DNA of 64,000 nt, taken from Hyphomicrobiales bacterium. Lineage in GTDB: Bacteria; Pseudomonadota; Alphaproteobacteria; Rhizobiales; Rhizobiaceae. Position 1 is the first letter of the stretch, and every line of letters starts with the position of its first letter. Shown one piece after another: positions 7,891 through 18,356 of this stretch. A program made the position numbers and the translations under genes. The stretch is taken from positions 216,962 through 280,961 of the forward strand of contig UBMU01000009.1 in assembly GCA_900466605.1 (NCBI GenBank), read 5' to 3'. The notes beneath the pieces are model-generated. The model made no database searches. It was given only the letters and a program-made list of their open reading frames with translations, and was not told the origin of the DNA.

Positions 7891-8799
7891 ATGGCCTTCA
7901 CGCTTCGCCAGATCCAGTATTTCGTCGCCGTCGCCGAACAAGGCTCAGTAACACGTGCCGCGCAGAACCTTTCCATCTCGCAATCCTCGGTTACTGAAGC
8001 CCTCAAGGAGCTGGAAACAGACCTCGGCGTCGAGCTCTTCGAGCGTCATCCGCGCGGCCTTACGATTACTCACAACGGCCACCAATTCTTACGCCATGCG
8101 ACGAAAATCCTTGCAAGCGTAACCGATGCGCGCACGAGTTTCTCCGGCAAGCAGAACGAGATTTCCGGCACACTCAATATCGGCGTCACCTCGCTCGTCG
8201 CCGGCTACGTGCTCTCCGATCTCCTGGCGCGCTATCGACGAGCCTGCCCGGGTGTCGAAGTCAGCGCCATAGAGGACAATGGCGGCTATCTCGAACACCT
8301 GCTGGTCGGCGGCGAGTTGGATGTTGCGGTCATGGTCATTTCCAACCTGCGCGACCGCATGGCGCTGCAGGCGGAAATCCTGGAGACCTCGCCCTACCGG
8401 CTGTGGCTGCCGATGGGTCACCCGCTGGTCTCGGCAGATATCATTTCCGTGGCGGACATTGCTCGCGAACCGCTGATCATGCTGACCGTTGACGAAATCG
8501 AGGAGAACACCGGCAAGCTGCTCTCAGCGCTCGGCGCGCGACCACATGTCGCTTTCCGCACCCGCTCGGTGGAAGCAGTGCGCAGCCTGGTCGCCACCGG
8601 CGCCGGGGTCGCACTGCTGCCCGATCTCGTCTACCGCCCCTGGTCGCTGGAAGGCGATCGAATCGAGAGCCGTGACGTGTCCGGCTCGCTGCCAGTCGTG
8701 CAAGTCGGCATGGTCTGGCGCAAGGGTTCCAGCCTGCCGCAGGCGGCGCGCGACTTCGTAGGCATCGCCGAAGCACTGAGATCCGGCCGTCCGCGTTGA
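7891..8799 (+). CDS. LysR-type transcriptional regulator, likely of the ydcSTUV-patD operon
   Basis: 302 residues. Winged helix-turn-helix at the N-terminus (residues 1-60: LRQIQYFVAVAEQGSVTRAAQNLSISQ then SSVTEALKELETDLGVELFERHPRG) and a periplasmic-binding-like effector domain (from about 90). It is transcribed in the same direction as, and 132 bases before, the polyamine-type ABC gene, with a perfect 11-base inverted repeat between them. That suggests it activates this operon; the effector is unknown. Shine-Dalgarno sequence before ATG 7891 is weak. Confidence 0.85.
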   Translation: MAFTLRQIQYFVAVAEQGSVTRAAQNLSISQSSVTEALKELETDLGVELFERHPRGLTITHNGHQFLRHATKILASVTDARTSFSGKQNEISGTLNIGVTSLVAGYVLSDLLARYRRACPGVEVSAIEDNGGYLEHLLVGGELDVAVMVISNLRDRMALQAEILETSPYRLWLPMGHPLVSADIISVADIAREPLIMLTVDEIEENTGKLLSALGARPHVAFRTRSVEAVRSLVATGAGVALLPDLVYRPWSLEGDRIESRDVSGSLPVVQVGMVWRKGSSLPQAARDFVGIAEALRSGRPR

Positions 8800-8810
8800 C
8801 CGTTCAGACA

Positions 8811-8833
8811 CGATATCGGAAATTCCGATATCG
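8811..8833. promoter_or_regulatory. Perfect inverted repeat between the LysR gene and ydcS
   Basis: CGATATCGGAA, one central A, TTCCGATATCG: 11-base arms, 98 bases before the ydcS start. Position and dyad symmetry fit a LysR-family recognition site; it could instead be a terminator stem for the LysR gene, though no T-run follows. Confidence 0.5.
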
Positions 8834-8931
8834 GCTTTCTGATAAATGAATTTGCGAAACCGGAAAATTCGTCGCACCTTTTCAACCGGGAACATAACGC
8901 CACGAAAAGTGGCACAACCGGGAGACATCAG

Positions 8932-10092
<1,161 letters not shown>

Positions 10093-10110
10093 TCTCACCC
10101 GCAACCTCTC

Positions 10111-10147
10111 CTTCTCCTCGCTCGGGGAGAAGACGCCCTGCGAGGGC
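10111..10147. repeat. Double-hairpin palindromic repeat between ydcS and ydcT
   Basis: First stem CTTCTCC (10111-10117) with GGAGAAG (10126-10132); second stem GCCCT (10135-10139) with AGGGC (10143-10147), followed by GAGGGGGC. The pattern resembles the dispersed palindromic intergenic units common in rhizobial genomes. Its place after the binding-protein gene suggests 3' mRNA stabilisation. The rest of the 202-base gap shows no gene. Confidence 0.55.
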
Positions 10148-10294
10148 AGACGAGGGGGCAACCGAGCAAAAGAGCGGACGTCAGCGCGGGGGCGCGATGA
10201 CGGAACGCCGGGTTGTCCCCTCGTTGGAGCCTTTTGGGCCAGCTTCTTCCTGATGAGAAGAAGATAAAACAAACACTACATTCCGGAGCTTACC

Positions 10295-11281
10295 ATGACC
10301 CCCGCCGTCCGTTTCCAAAAGGTCTCGCGCCATTTTGGCCAGGTCCGCGCCGTCGACAGCGTCGATCTTGAAATCGCGCCGGGCGAATTCTTCGCCATGC
10401 TTGGGCCGTCCGGCTCGGGTAAGACCACCTGCCTGCGACTGATTGCCGGTTTCGAGCAGCCGACGGACGGGCATATCGAAATCTTTGGCGAGACGGCCGA
10501 AGGCATTCCGCCCTATCGCCGTAACGTCAACACCGTCTTCCAGGACTACGCGCTTTTCCCGCACCTCAACATCCTCGACAACGTCGCTTATGGGCTGATG
10601 GTCAAGGGTGTCGGTAAGGCCGAACGCACCAAGGCCGCCGAGCAGGCGCTGGAACTGGTGAAGCTTCCCGGCTACGGCGCGCGCAAACCCGGACAGCTTT
10701 CCGGCGGCCAGCGACAGCGCGTCGCACTCGCCCGCGCCCTTGTCAACAAGCCGAAGGTTCTCCTGCTCGACGAACCGCTCGGCGCGCTCGATCTGAAGCT
10801 GCGCGAGCAGATGCAGGAGGAGTTGAAGAGTCTCCAACGCGCCCTCGGCATCACCTTCGTCTTCGTCACCCATGACCAAGGCGAGGCGCTATCGATGGCC
10901 GACCGCGTCGCCGTCTTCAACAACGGCGGCATCGTCCAGGAGGGCACGCCGCACGACATCTATAGCCGCCCGAAGACTCGCTTCGTCGCCGATTTCGTCG
11001 GCTCCTCCAACGTCATCGCGCCCGATCTGATGACCTCGCTCGGCGGAGAGAAGCGTTGGGCGAGCCTGCGCCCGGAAGCGATCCGTCTGGCAGGAGAAGG
11101 TGTCGAGGCGCGCGTCGAGAATGCAAGCTTCCTTGGTGCTGCAACCCGCCTGTCGGTCGATATCCGCGGCACCCGCCTGCACGTCATGCTGCCGGCCGGC
11201 TCCACTGTGCCGGATGTCGGCGCGAACGTCCGACTCGCCTGGCAGCCCGTTGACGTGCACTACATGGACGACGCAGCATGA
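10295..11281 (+). CDS. ydcT: YdcT/PotA-like ABC transporter ATP-binding protein
   Basis: ATPase of 328 residues that powers polyamine uptake. Walker A GPSGSGKTT (37-45), signature LSGGQRQR (135-142), Walker B VLLLDEP (155-161), and the H-loop in FVTHDQGEALSMADR. A C-terminal TOBE-type regulatory domain follows (about 240-328). The stop overlaps the start of the first permease (ATGA at 11278-11281), so translation is coupled. It resembles PotA and YdcT; the operon context favours YdcT. Confidence 0.9.
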   Translation: MTPAVRFQKVSRHFGQVRAVDSVDLEIAPGEFFAMLGPSGSGKTTCLRLIAGFEQPTDGHIEIFGETAEGIPPYRRNVNTVFQDYALFPHLNILDNVAYGLMVKGVGKAERTKAAEQALELVKLPGYGARKPGQLSGGQRQRVALARALVNKPKVLLLDEPLGALDLKLREQMQEELKSLQRALGITFVFVTHDQGEALSMADRVAVFNNGGIVQEGTPHDIYSRPKTRFVADFVGSSNVIAPDLMTSLGGEKRWASLRPEAIRLAGEGVEARVENASFLGAATRLSVDIRGTRLHVMLPAGSTVPDVGANVRLAWQPVDVHYMDDAA

Positions 11282-12252
11282 CAGCGCTCGCCCTCACCAA
11301 ACCGGCCGAACTGCGCGAGACCTCGATCCTGCCCGGTCGCGGCGGCTTCTTCGGACGGCTCTCCGATGCCTTCTGGCGGCGACCAAAGTTGCTGCTTTTT
11401 CTGATGCTGACACCGCCGCTTCTGTGGCTCGGGGTCATCTACATCGGCTCACTGATCGCGCTGCTCCTGCAGAGCTTCTTTTCGATCGATGATTTCTCGG
11501 GTCTGGTGAATTACGAGTTCACGCTTGCGACCTATGCGCAGCTCCTCAGCCCGACCAATTTCGACATCATCATCCGAACCATCATCATGGCGGCGCTGGT
11601 GACGCTGGCCTCGGCTGTGGTCGCTTTCCCGATTGCCTACTATGCGGCCCGCTATGCACAGGGCAAATGGAAGGCCCTGTTCTACCTTGGCGTCATGCTG
11701 CCGCTCTGGTCGAGCTATCTCGTAAAAATCTATGCCTGGAAGCTCATCCTCGCGAAGGAAGGCATTCTGACCTGGATCTTCGCCAGGCTGCATCTTTCCT
11801 GGTTTCTCGACGGAGTCCTCAACCTGCCCGTAATCGGCGGCAACTCGCTGTCGGTCAGCTATCTCGGCACATTCCTTGTCTTCGTCTATGTCTGGCTGCC
11901 CTACATGATCCTGCCGACACAGGCAGCACTCGAGCGTGTCCAGGGTAACCTCATCGAAGCCTCTGCCGATCTTGGCGCCACCCCGAGCCAGACCTTCCGC
12001 ACGGTGCTCTTCCCGCTGGCGCTGCCGGGCATCGTTGCCGGGTCGATCTTCACGTTTTCGCTGACCTTGGGCGACTACATCATCCCGCAGATCATCGGTT
12101 CATCGCGCCTTTTCATCGGCCAAGCTGTCTATGCCCAGCAGGGTACTGCCGGCAACGTCCCGCTCGCCGCCGCATTCTCTGTCGTTCCTATCGTCATCAT
12201 GGCCATCTATCTCTGGCTGGCCAAGAAACAGGGGGCCTTCGATGCGCTCTGA
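11278..12252 (+). CDS. ydcU: YdcU/PotB-like ABC transporter permease
   Basis: Inner-membrane permease of 324 residues with about six helices. The cytoplasmic coupling (EAA) loop reads [25 protein letters not shown], the hallmark of the PotB branch. It begins inside the ATPase stop codon and its 3' end overlaps the second permease by 11 bases. The N-terminal 45 residues are cytoplasmic and end in a positively charged stretch before helix 1 ([20 protein letters not shown]). Confidence 0.9.
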   Translation: MTALALTKPAELRETSILPGRGGFFGRLSDAFWRRPKLLLFLMLTPPLLWLGVIYIGSLIALLLQSFFSIDDFSGLVNYEFTLATYAQLLSPTNFDIIIRTIIMAALVTLASAVVAFPIAYYAARYAQGKWKALFYLGVMLPLWSSYLVKIYAWKLILAKEGILTWIFARLHLSWFLDGVLNLPVIGGNSLSVSYLGTFLVFVYVWLPYMILPTQAALERVQGNLIEASADLGATPSQTFRTVLFPLALPGIVAGSIFTFSLTLGDYIIPQIIGSSRLFIGQAVYAQQGTAGNVPLAAAFSVVPIVIMAIYLWLAKKQGAFDAL

Positions 12253-13057
12253 CCGTTCCCAGCGTTCGCCGTTGCCTCTGAAGATCGCCGCAGCCGGTGG
12301 CCTGCTCTTCCTGCACCTGCCGATCCTGTTGATCTTCGTCTACGCCTTCACGACCGAGGAGAAGAGCTATCAGTGGCCGCCACCCGGCCTTACGACGCAA
12401 TGGTTCGCCGTCGCGTGGAACCGCCCCGATGTCTGGGCAGCCCTTGCTCTCTCCGTGCAGGTCGCCGTGATCGCCACCGCCATCGCTTTGGTGCTCGGTA
12501 CGCTCTGCGCAGCCGCAGTAAGCCAGACGAAGTTCTTCGGCCGTGAGGCAATCTCGCTCCTCGTCATCCTGCCGATCGCGCTGCCCGGCATCATCACCGG
12601 CATTGCATTACGCTCGGCCTTCAGCTTGTTCGACATCCCCTTCTCAGTCTGGACGATCGTACTCGGCCACGCGACCTTCTGCGTCGTCGTCGTCTACAAC
12701 AACGCTGTCGCCCGCTTCCGCCGCACGTCCGGCTCACTGATCGAGGCTTCGATGGACCTTGGCGCCGACGGCTTCCAGACCTTCCGCCACGTGATCCTGC
12801 CGAATATCGGGACGGCGCTTCTGGCCGGCGGCATGCTCGCCTTTGCGCTGTCGTTCGATGAAGTCATCGTCACCACTTTCACCGGTGGCCAGCAATCGAC
12901 CCTGCCGATCTGGATGCTCGAAGAACTCATCCGCCCGCGCCAGCGTCCGGTCACGAATGTGGTCGCGATGGTTGTCGTGCTCGTCACTTTCCTGCCGATC
13001 CTGGCAGCCTACTACCTCACCCGCGACGGCGATCAGGTCGCCGGAGCCGGCAAATAA
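12242..13057 (+). CDS. ydcV: YdcV/PotC-like ABC transporter permease
   Basis: Second permease of the transporter, 271 residues, about six helices. EAA loop [23 protein letters not shown]. The start at 12242 ([10 protein letters not shown]) overlaps the preceding gene by 11 bases; the longer open frame from 12131 is only the shadow of that gene. PatD follows after 14 bases with GGGAG as ribosome binding site, confirming one operon. Confidence 0.88.
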   Translation: MRSDRSQRSPLPLKIAAAGGLLFLHLPILLIFVYAFTTEEKSYQWPPPGLTTQWFAVAWNRPDVWAALALSVQVAVIATAIALVLGTLCAAAVSQTKFFGREAISLLVILPIALPGIITGIALRSAFSLFDIPFSVWTIVLGHATFCVVVVYNNAVARFRRTSGSLIEASMDLGADGFQTFRHVILPNIGTALLAGGMLAFALSFDEVIVTTFTGGQQSTLPIWMLEELIRPRQRPVTNVVAMVVVLVTFLPILAAYYLTRDGDQVAGAGK

Positions 13058-13071
13058 TAAGGGAGAACATC

Positions 13072-14499
13072 ATGGACACCGCGATGCTGATTGGGTCCCG
13101 CTTTGAAGCGGGCACGGAAACGGAAGAGCACATCCTGAACCCGAAGACGGGCGAGACGGTGCTGAACCTTCCGGAAGCCTCGCTTGGCCAGATCGACGCT
13201 GCCGTCGATGCTGCAGAAAGTGCGTTCCGGAGCTGGTCGCAGACGACCCCCGGCGAACGCTCCGGCTATCTCCTGAGGATCGCCGATGCCATCGAGAAGG
13301 ACGCACAAGGTTTCGCCACGCTGGAAGCGCTGAACTGCGGCAAGCCGATCAACGCCGTGCTTAATGACGAGATCCCCGCGATCGTCGATTGTTATCGCTT
13401 CTTCGCCGGTGCCGTTCGCAACCTGCACGGGCCGGTCGCCGGCGAATATCTGCCGGGCCACACCTCGATGATCCGCCGCGATCCAGTCGGCATTGTTGGC
13501 TCGATTGCGCCTTGGAACTACCCGCTGATGATGATGGCCTGGAAGCTGGCACCCGCGATCGCCGGCGGCAACACCGTCGTCTTCAAGCCTTCCGAACAGA
13601 CGCCGCTCACTGCACTCAAGATGGCGAAGCTGCTTGCCGATATACTGCCGGAAGGCGTCGTCAACGTCATCCTCGGCCGCGGCGAGAGCGTCGGCAATGC
13701 CCTGATCAATCACCCGAAAATCTCGATGGTATCGATCACGGGCGATGTCGCGACCGGCAAGAAGGTCCTGCAGGCGGCGGCCAAGACTGTCAAACGCACG
13801 CATCTGGAACTTGGCGGCAAGGCACCGGTCATTGTCTTCGACGATGCCGATATCGACGCGGTCGTCGCAGGCATCCGCACGTTTGGCTACTACAATGCTG
13901 GCCAGGACTGCACTGCTGCCTGCCGCATCTATGCCGACGCCAAGGTCTACGACAAGTTCGTTGCCGACCTTTCCGCCGCCGTCTCCTCGATCAGGTTCAA
14001 CCAGGCAGACGACACGCAAAACGAGATCGGCCCGCTGATCTCCAAGCGTCAGCGTGACCGCGTCGAAAGCTTCGTCACGCGCGCCGCCGAGCACAAACAC
14101 ATGGAAATTACCACAGGTGGCAAGACCTCCGGCGAAAAGGGCTTCTTCTTCGCGCCGACAGTCATCGCTGGCGCCACGCAAGACGACGAGATCGTCCGCC
14201 GCGAAGTGTTTGGCCCCGTTGTCTCGGTCACTCGGTTCACCGATGTCGAAGACGCCGTCACCTGGGCGAACGACAGCGATTACGGCCTCGCCTCGTCGGT
14301 TTGGACCAAGGACATCAGCCGTGGCATGAAGATGGCGGCGCGCCTGCGATATGGCTGTACCTGGATCAACACCCACTTCATGCTCACCAACGAGATGCCG
14401 CACGGCGGCCTGAAGCAATCAGGCTACGGCAAGGACATGTCGGTCTACGCACTGGAAGACTACACCGCCGTCCGCCACGTGATGATCAATCACGGCTGA
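13072..14499 (+). CDS. patD: Gamma-aminobutyraldehyde dehydrogenase
   Basis: NAD-dependent oxidation of 4-aminobutanal to GABA in putrescine degradation. 475 residues, closely matching E. coli PatD (YdcW) in long blocks: [55 protein letters not shown]. Catalytic residues visible are Asn149 (PWNYP), Glu246 (LELGGKAP) and Cys280 (GQDCT). It is last in the ydcSTUV operon, so imported amine is probably transaminated elsewhere and oxidised here. A 461-residue antisense open frame over it is not real. Confidence 0.93.
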   Translation: MDTAMLIGSRFEAGTETEEHILNPKTGETVLNLPEASLGQIDAAVDAAESAFRSWSQTTPGERSGYLLRIADAIEKDAQGFATLEALNCGKPINAVLNDEIPAIVDCYRFFAGAVRNLHGPVAGEYLPGHTSMIRRDPVGIVGSIAPWNYPLMMMAWKLAPAIAGGNTVVFKPSEQTPLTALKMAKLLADILPEGVVNVILGRGESVGNALINHPKISMVSITGDVATGKKVLQAAAKTVKRTHLELGGKAPVIVFDDADIDAVVAGIRTFGYYNAGQDCTAACRIYADAKVYDKFVADLSAAVSSIRFNQADDTQNEIGPLISKRQRDRVESFVTRAAEHKHMEITTGGKTSGEKGFFFAPTVIAGATQDDEIVRREVFGPVVSVTRFTDVEDAVTWANDSDYGLASSVWTKDISRGMKMAARLRYGCTWINTHFMLTNEMPHGGLKQSGYGKDMSVYALEDYTAVRHVMINHG

Positions 14500-14560
14500 C
14501 ATGCGCGCCGGGGAGAACCCGGCCGCACTCGACAACAAGAACACGCAAAGGGGAGTCAAT

Positions 14561-15061
14561 ATGAAACGCCGCACCGTACTTGCCGCCTTCGGCGGCATCT
14601 GCCTCGCCTCGACGCTTGCCGGCATGCCCGTCTTGGCCGCTGACCAGGCGCCGCTTGTGGTCGTGGAACAGTATCTTGCCGCATGGAACGCCCATGACGC
14701 CGCCAAGGCCGCCTCCTATTTCGATGAGAAGGTGAGCTACTACGACGCGTCGGTTGGAAAACCGACGATTGGTAAGGCGGAAGCCAAAGCTGCGGTGATC
14801 GATAACTTCATGACCGCGGCACCTGATTTGAAATGGGAGATACGCGGCGATCCTATCGTCAGCGGAAACAAGGTCTCCTTCGAGTGGACCTTCACAGGCA
14901 CGAACAGCGGCTCCTGGGCAGACGGGACCGCCGCCACCAACAAGCCGTTCTCCTTCGACGGCGCCTCCGTCTTCGTCATCGTCATCGAGAACGACACGAT
15001 CAAACAACAGTCGGACTATTACGATGCCCTTGGCTTCTACAAGCAATTGGGACTGATGTAA
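14561..15061 (+). CDS. Secreted SnoaL-like (NTF2 fold) protein
   Basis: 166 residues. Signal peptide MKRRTVLAAFGGICLASTLAGMPVLA, cleavage near 26-27, then one SnoaL/NTF2-type domain: VVEQYLAAWNAHDAAKAASYFDEKVSYYD and a FEWTFTGTNSG stretch, as in the SgcJ/EcaC family. These small pockets act as isomerases or binding domains, and no activity can be assigned. ATG 14561 has a strong AAAGGGGAG site 5 bases upstream, so the in-frame ATG at 14501 is not used. It lies 61 bases after patD and may be a sixth operon member. Confidence 0.75.
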   Translation: MKRRTVLAAFGGICLASTLAGMPVLAADQAPLVVVEQYLAAWNAHDAAKAASYFDEKVSYYDASVGKPTIGKAEAKAAVIDNFMTAAPDLKWEIRGDPIVSGNKVSFEWTFTGTNSGSWADGTAATNKPFSFDGASVFVIVIENDTIKQQSDYYDALGFYKQLGLM

Positions 15062-15075
15062 TTCGACAGCAAGGA

Positions 15076-15102
15076 GACGGCACCCGCTCGAAGGGTGCCG
15101 TC
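15076..15102 (+). terminator. Stable hairpin after the SnoaL-like gene
   Basis: GACGGCACCC (15076-15085) and GGGTGCCGTC (15093-15102) form a perfect 10-base stem with a 7-base loop, 14 bases after the stop. No T-run follows, so it may be a processing or stability stem rather than a full intrinsic terminator. Confidence 0.55.
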
Positions 15103-15212
15103 CAGCCTCCGGCTATGCCTACAGTCCGGCGAGTGCCGATCGCGGGAACCGTGTATGGAACAATTCTCCTCGCGCTGCGTCATCTAGACGATGAACAAAG
15201 AGGAAAATTTCC

Positions 15213-15386
15213 ATGCTTAAATGGGCCCTTATATTCTTCGTTATTTCGCTGATCGCCGGTTTCTTCGGCTTCTCCGGCATATCGGCCGCCACGGCGACGA
15301 TTGCCCGCGTTCTATTCGGCATAGCGCTGGTGATCTTCCTGATCTTCCTCATCCTGGCGCTGATGGCTGGCAACGCGGTGCTTTAG
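15213..15386 (+). CDS. DUF1328 small membrane protein (YtjA family)
   Basis: 57 residues, two membrane segments: [21 protein letters not shown] and a second from about residue 30 ([21 protein letters not shown]). The [16 protein letters not shown] start is characteristic of DUF1328, a family of small inner-membrane proteins of unknown role often linked to stress response. GAGG lies about 10 bases upstream of ATG 15213. Its stop codon overlaps the stop codon of the convergent adenylate cyclase gene (shared bases 15384-15385). Confidence 0.82.
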   Translation: MLKWALIFFVISLIAGFFGFSGISAATATIARVLFGIALVIFLIFLILALMAGNAVL

Positions 15387-16630
15387 CCGCCCGCGACGCG
15401 TTGAGCTGCGAAAAGAGGCACCGAGTCCTTGAAGCCTTTCAGGGACACGGCTCCCAGACCCTGGAAGGCAAGACCGCGTGCTGCCGCTTCGGCGGCAGCA
15501 CGCGTATTGAGGCAGACAAGCGTTTGAGACGGCCCGGCGACCGCAGAAACGCGCGCAGCAAGATTGACCGTCCTTCCGAATATGTCCCCGTCACGCGGAA
15601 CGACCTGCCCCGTCGCTACGCCGACGCGCACAGGCGGCAGCTCATCCACACGGCTCTGCTCGACCAGCGACAGCGATGCTTCCACGGCCGAGGCTGCATC
15701 CGCGAACAGCATCATCACCCCATCCCCCAACGGCTTGACGATACGTCCGTCGAACGCGCACGAAAGCCGTTGCGCAATGGCTTCGAAGCGCGCGGCCTTC
15801 TCCGCAGCAGACAGGTCGCCGATCTCGTGTGTCAGTCCGGTGAAGCCGGAGAGATCGGCGAAGGCCACGGCCGGCAGACTCTCCTCTTCGCCAGGTTCCA
15901 GACCGTGTTCGCGCAGGGCATCCTGCAGCCTGCCGACGATGTTGTCGAAAACCGCCTCCTCCAGCATCCGCCGCTGCAGCAGGAAAAGCATTCGGAAACC
16001 GACCCGTTGCAGTGCCAACCGCTTTGACGCGGAGATCTCCAGCAGATGGTGGTAGCTCATGCCCGCATTCAGCATAGGCTCCTCGACCTCGCCGCGGAAG
16101 AGATCCCGCATCGTGTCGACGCAGCGGCGAACCGAATGACCGAAGACCCGCAGCACGCGCTCCATCCCTGAAACGGAAGCGCCAAGCTCTGTGCACTCCG
16201 ACAAAAGCTGGATGAATTCGACGTCGTCCTCGCGAAGTGCTTGATCCGACGACAGCGGCGGCAGACTGGCGCATGCTCTCACGCCGTTAAGCATGGCAAG
16301 ATCCAGTTGCCGTCCCGTCACCTCGTCCGAAACCAGCACCTCGGTCATCGTCACCGGCTCGAACATCAGCTGATCGGCGAATTCCAGAGAAAAGATCTGC
16401 CGCTTCAATCCTTCCGCCAGCACATCAAGGCTGATGCCTGCATCCTGCAGGGCGAGGATTAAGCGGAGTCTACTGACATCGCTTGAGGCATAGCCGTCAT
16501 ATCTGGGGCCTATGATCTGCAGGCGTTCGAGATCGCTGAGGCGGGCGTCGTCACAGCCGGCAAGCGCCAACAATCTTTCTCGCGGCAACACTTCCATCAC
16601 AGCAACCTCTGGATAAGAAGATTGCTTCAT
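15383..16630 (-). CDS. Class III adenylate cyclase with N-terminal regulatory domain
   Basis: 415 residues, soluble. The C-terminal 170 residues are a class III cyclase: metal Asp in [12 protein letters not shown] and in [10 protein letters not shown], the substrate Lys in RIVKPLGDG, and the Asn/Arg pair in [10 protein letters not shown], so it should make cAMP. The N-terminal half contains a MerR-like stretch ([35 protein letters not shown]) and a helical region like the autoinhibitory domain of mycobacterial Rv1264 ([26 protein letters not shown]). ATG 16630 is used, with 16597 as alternative. Convergent overlap with DUF1328. Confidence 0.82.
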   Translation of the reverse strand: MKQSSYPEVAVMEVLPRERLLALAGCDDARLSDLERLQIIGPRYDGYASSDVSRLRLILALQDAGISLDVLAEGLKRQIFSLEFADQLMFEPVTMTEVLVSDEVTGRQLDLAMLNGVRACASLPPLSSDQALREDDVEFIQLLSECTELGASVSGMERVLRVFGHSVRRCVDTMRDLFRGEVEEPMLNAGMSYHHLLEISASKRLALQRVGFRMLFLLQRRMLEEAVFDNIVGRLQDALREHGLEPGEEESLPAVAFADLSGFTGLTHEIGDLSAAEKAARFEAIAQRLSCAFDGRIVKPLGDGVMMLFADAASAVEASLSLVEQSRVDELPPVRVGVATGQVVPRDGDIFGRTVNLAARVSAVAGPSQTLVCLNTRAAAEAAARGLAFQGLGAVSLKGFKDSVPLFAAQRVAGG

Positions 16631-16668
16631 ACATCATAGTGGTACACCCCTCCACGCATCCAAAGGAG

Positions 16669-17343
16669 TTAGAGAAGGCTCGCCCCGACATTGATGGCAA
16701 GCGCCAGGATCGTCGTATTGAACAGGAACGAAAGGATGGAATGCAGCAGCGTCAGCTTGCGCATGGCCACCGATGTCGTCGCCACGTCGGCCGTCTGAGA
16801 GGCGACGCCGATGGTGAACGAGTAATAGAGGAAGTCCCAATAGACCGGCTCGTCATTGCCTTCCGGAAATTTCAGCCCGTCCCCCTTGTCCTCCCCGCCA
16901 TAGAAGCGATGCGCGTAGTGCACGGTAAACAAGGTATGCAGGAATGCCCAGGAGATCAGAATCGTCGCGATTGCACCAAGCGCTCGTACAAGTGCTTCTC
17001 CTGCCGCCGCCTCCTTGGCTGTATGAAGCTCCAGTGCGATGCCGGCAATGCTGGCGAGCGCCGCCAGGATCGACAGCGCCAGCAGGAAGACGTCCGAGAA
17101 GTCGAGATCTTCGGCCCGCTTGCGGATGCTGGCGACGCTCGCGCGCAACATCCGGCGCCAGGTGAGCGCTATAAACACGACTGCGCAGACGTTCCAGCCA
17201 AAGATCAGGTTCTGCGGGTTTACCTGGCGGCTGGTCAGCAGGAGAAACGTCAGCAGCCCAGCGGCCACGGCGACGACAAACACCAAATGCCTGCGCACTT
17301 GCCCCATGACCCAGCTTTCCCGGTCGCCAGCGTCTTCCGCCAT
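16669..17343 (-). CDS. DUF1345 membrane protein
   Basis: 224 residues, about five membrane helices, with the conserved DUF1345 region HTLFTVHYAHRFYGG followed by a PVYWDFLYYSFTIGVASQTADV stretch, which resembles the pore region of two-helix K+ channels but has no GYG filter. Function unknown. Start at 17343 (MAEDAGDRESW); the open frame continues upstream across the SDR gene on the same strand in another frame and is not used. It sits 65 bases downstream of the SDR gene and 38 bases before the cyclase. Confidence 0.8.
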   Translation of the reverse strand: MAEDAGDRESWVMGQVRRHLVFVVAVAAGLLTFLLLTSRQVNPQNLIFGWNVCAVVFIALTWRRMLRASVASIRKRAEDLDFSDVFLLALSILAALASIAGIALELHTAKEAAAGEALVRALGAIATILISWAFLHTLFTVHYAHRFYGGEDKGDGLKFPEGNDEPVYWDFLYYSFTIGVASQTADVATTSVAMRKLTLLHSILSFLFNTTILALAINVGASLL

Positions 17344-17408
17344 GACTATCCTACCACTGCCAAGATTGCCTCTGATATCAGCTTGATGGCAGCGGGAGCA
17401 ATATAGCT

Positions 17409-18140
17409 TCAGCCCGTCCAGCCACCATCGACGACATGGATCTGGCCGGTGGTGAAACCCGCCTCGTCGCCAGCAAGATAGGTCACAAGAGCAGCGATCT
17501 CCTCGGGTGTCGCAATGCGTCCCATTGGTTGGCGGGCGATGAAATCCTTCAGCGCCTTCTCGTAGTCGCCAGTGGCGCGCAGACGATCGTGCAGTGAGGG
17601 GCTGTCCACGGTGCCGGGGCAAATTGCGTTGGCACGAATGCCTTTGGCAACAAAGTCAGAGGCAATCGACTTGGTGAGCCCGATCACAGCTGCCTTCGAT
17701 GCACTATAGGCGAAGCGATTGGGGACGCCTTTCACACTGGAAGCGACGGAAGCCATATTGACGATTGACCCCTTCCCCTTTTCAAGCATCCCGGGAAGGA
17801 AAGTGCGGCAGGTCGTATACATTGCCTTTGCGTTCAGGTTGAAGGAGAAGTCCCAGTCCTTTTCCTCGCATTCCAGAATCGAGCCAGCGTGAACGAAGCC
17901 GGCGCAATTGAAGAGAACGTCGATCGGGCCGATCTCGGCCGCAAGGGCCCGTACAGCATCCCCATCGAGCACGTTGAGAACGTGCTTTTCGGCGCCGTCT
18001 AGCGTAGAAAGCGTCTTTTCGTTGATGTCGGTCGCATAGACATGCGCGCCGAGTGAAAGGAAGCGTTCAGCGCTTGCTCGACCGATACCCTGACCTGCCG
18101 CCGTGATGACGACCTTCTTGCCTTCCAGACCGTGACTCAT
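17409..18140 (-). CDS. SDR oxidoreductase, probable 2-keto-3-deoxy-L-fuconate dehydrogenase
   Basis: NAD(P)-dependent short-chain dehydrogenase of 243 residues. Cofactor motif TAAGQGIG (13-20), catalytic Tyr145/Lys149 in YSASK, and DGGWTG at the C-terminus. It is strikingly like the DHRS6/BDH2 branch (FNCAGFVHAGSILECEEKDWDFS; CPGTVDSPSLHDR), which in bacteria includes the 2-keto-3-deoxy-L-fuconate dehydrogenase of the nonphosphorylated L-fucose pathway. The divergent lactonase gene supports that role. GGGAGG precedes ATG 18140. A 3-hydroxybutyrate-type substrate is the main alternative. Confidence 0.75.
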   Translation of the reverse strand: MSHGLEGKKVVITAAGQGIGRASAERFLSLGAHVYATDINEKTLSTLDGAEKHVLNVLDGDAVRALAAEIGPIDVLFNCAGFVHAGSILECEEKDWDFSFNLNAKAMYTTCRTFLPGMLEKGKGSIVNMASVASSVKGVPNRFAYSASKAAVIGLTKSIASDFVAKGIRANAICPGTVDSPSLHDRLRATGDYEKALKDFIARQPMGRIATPEEIAALVTYLAGDEAGFTTGQIHVVDGGWTG

Positions 18141-18356
18141 ACGTCCTCCCAAAAATCCAGCGCTTGCGACGCATTCATTCATATGCAAACAATATATTCA
18201 GATTGGCGTCAACCTGATGGAGTGAGGTTTGCGCACTGGAGGAAAGCCTAGTTGATCTCATGTCGCCGGGTATGAAAAATCTGGTGGTCAAGGCGCCGTT
18301 CGGCGCAACTGCCACATATCGGCGCCAAACAGCATGGCATGAATGGGAGGAACCGC

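Noticed and set aside
10111..10147. CRISPR-like repeat
   Set aside because: Two different hairpins occurring once; no spaced identical repeats anywhere in the window.
13033..14418. 461-residue open frame antisense to patD
   Set aside because: Opposite strand to a strongly supported dehydrogenase; biased composition caused by GC-rich third positions, no ribosome site.
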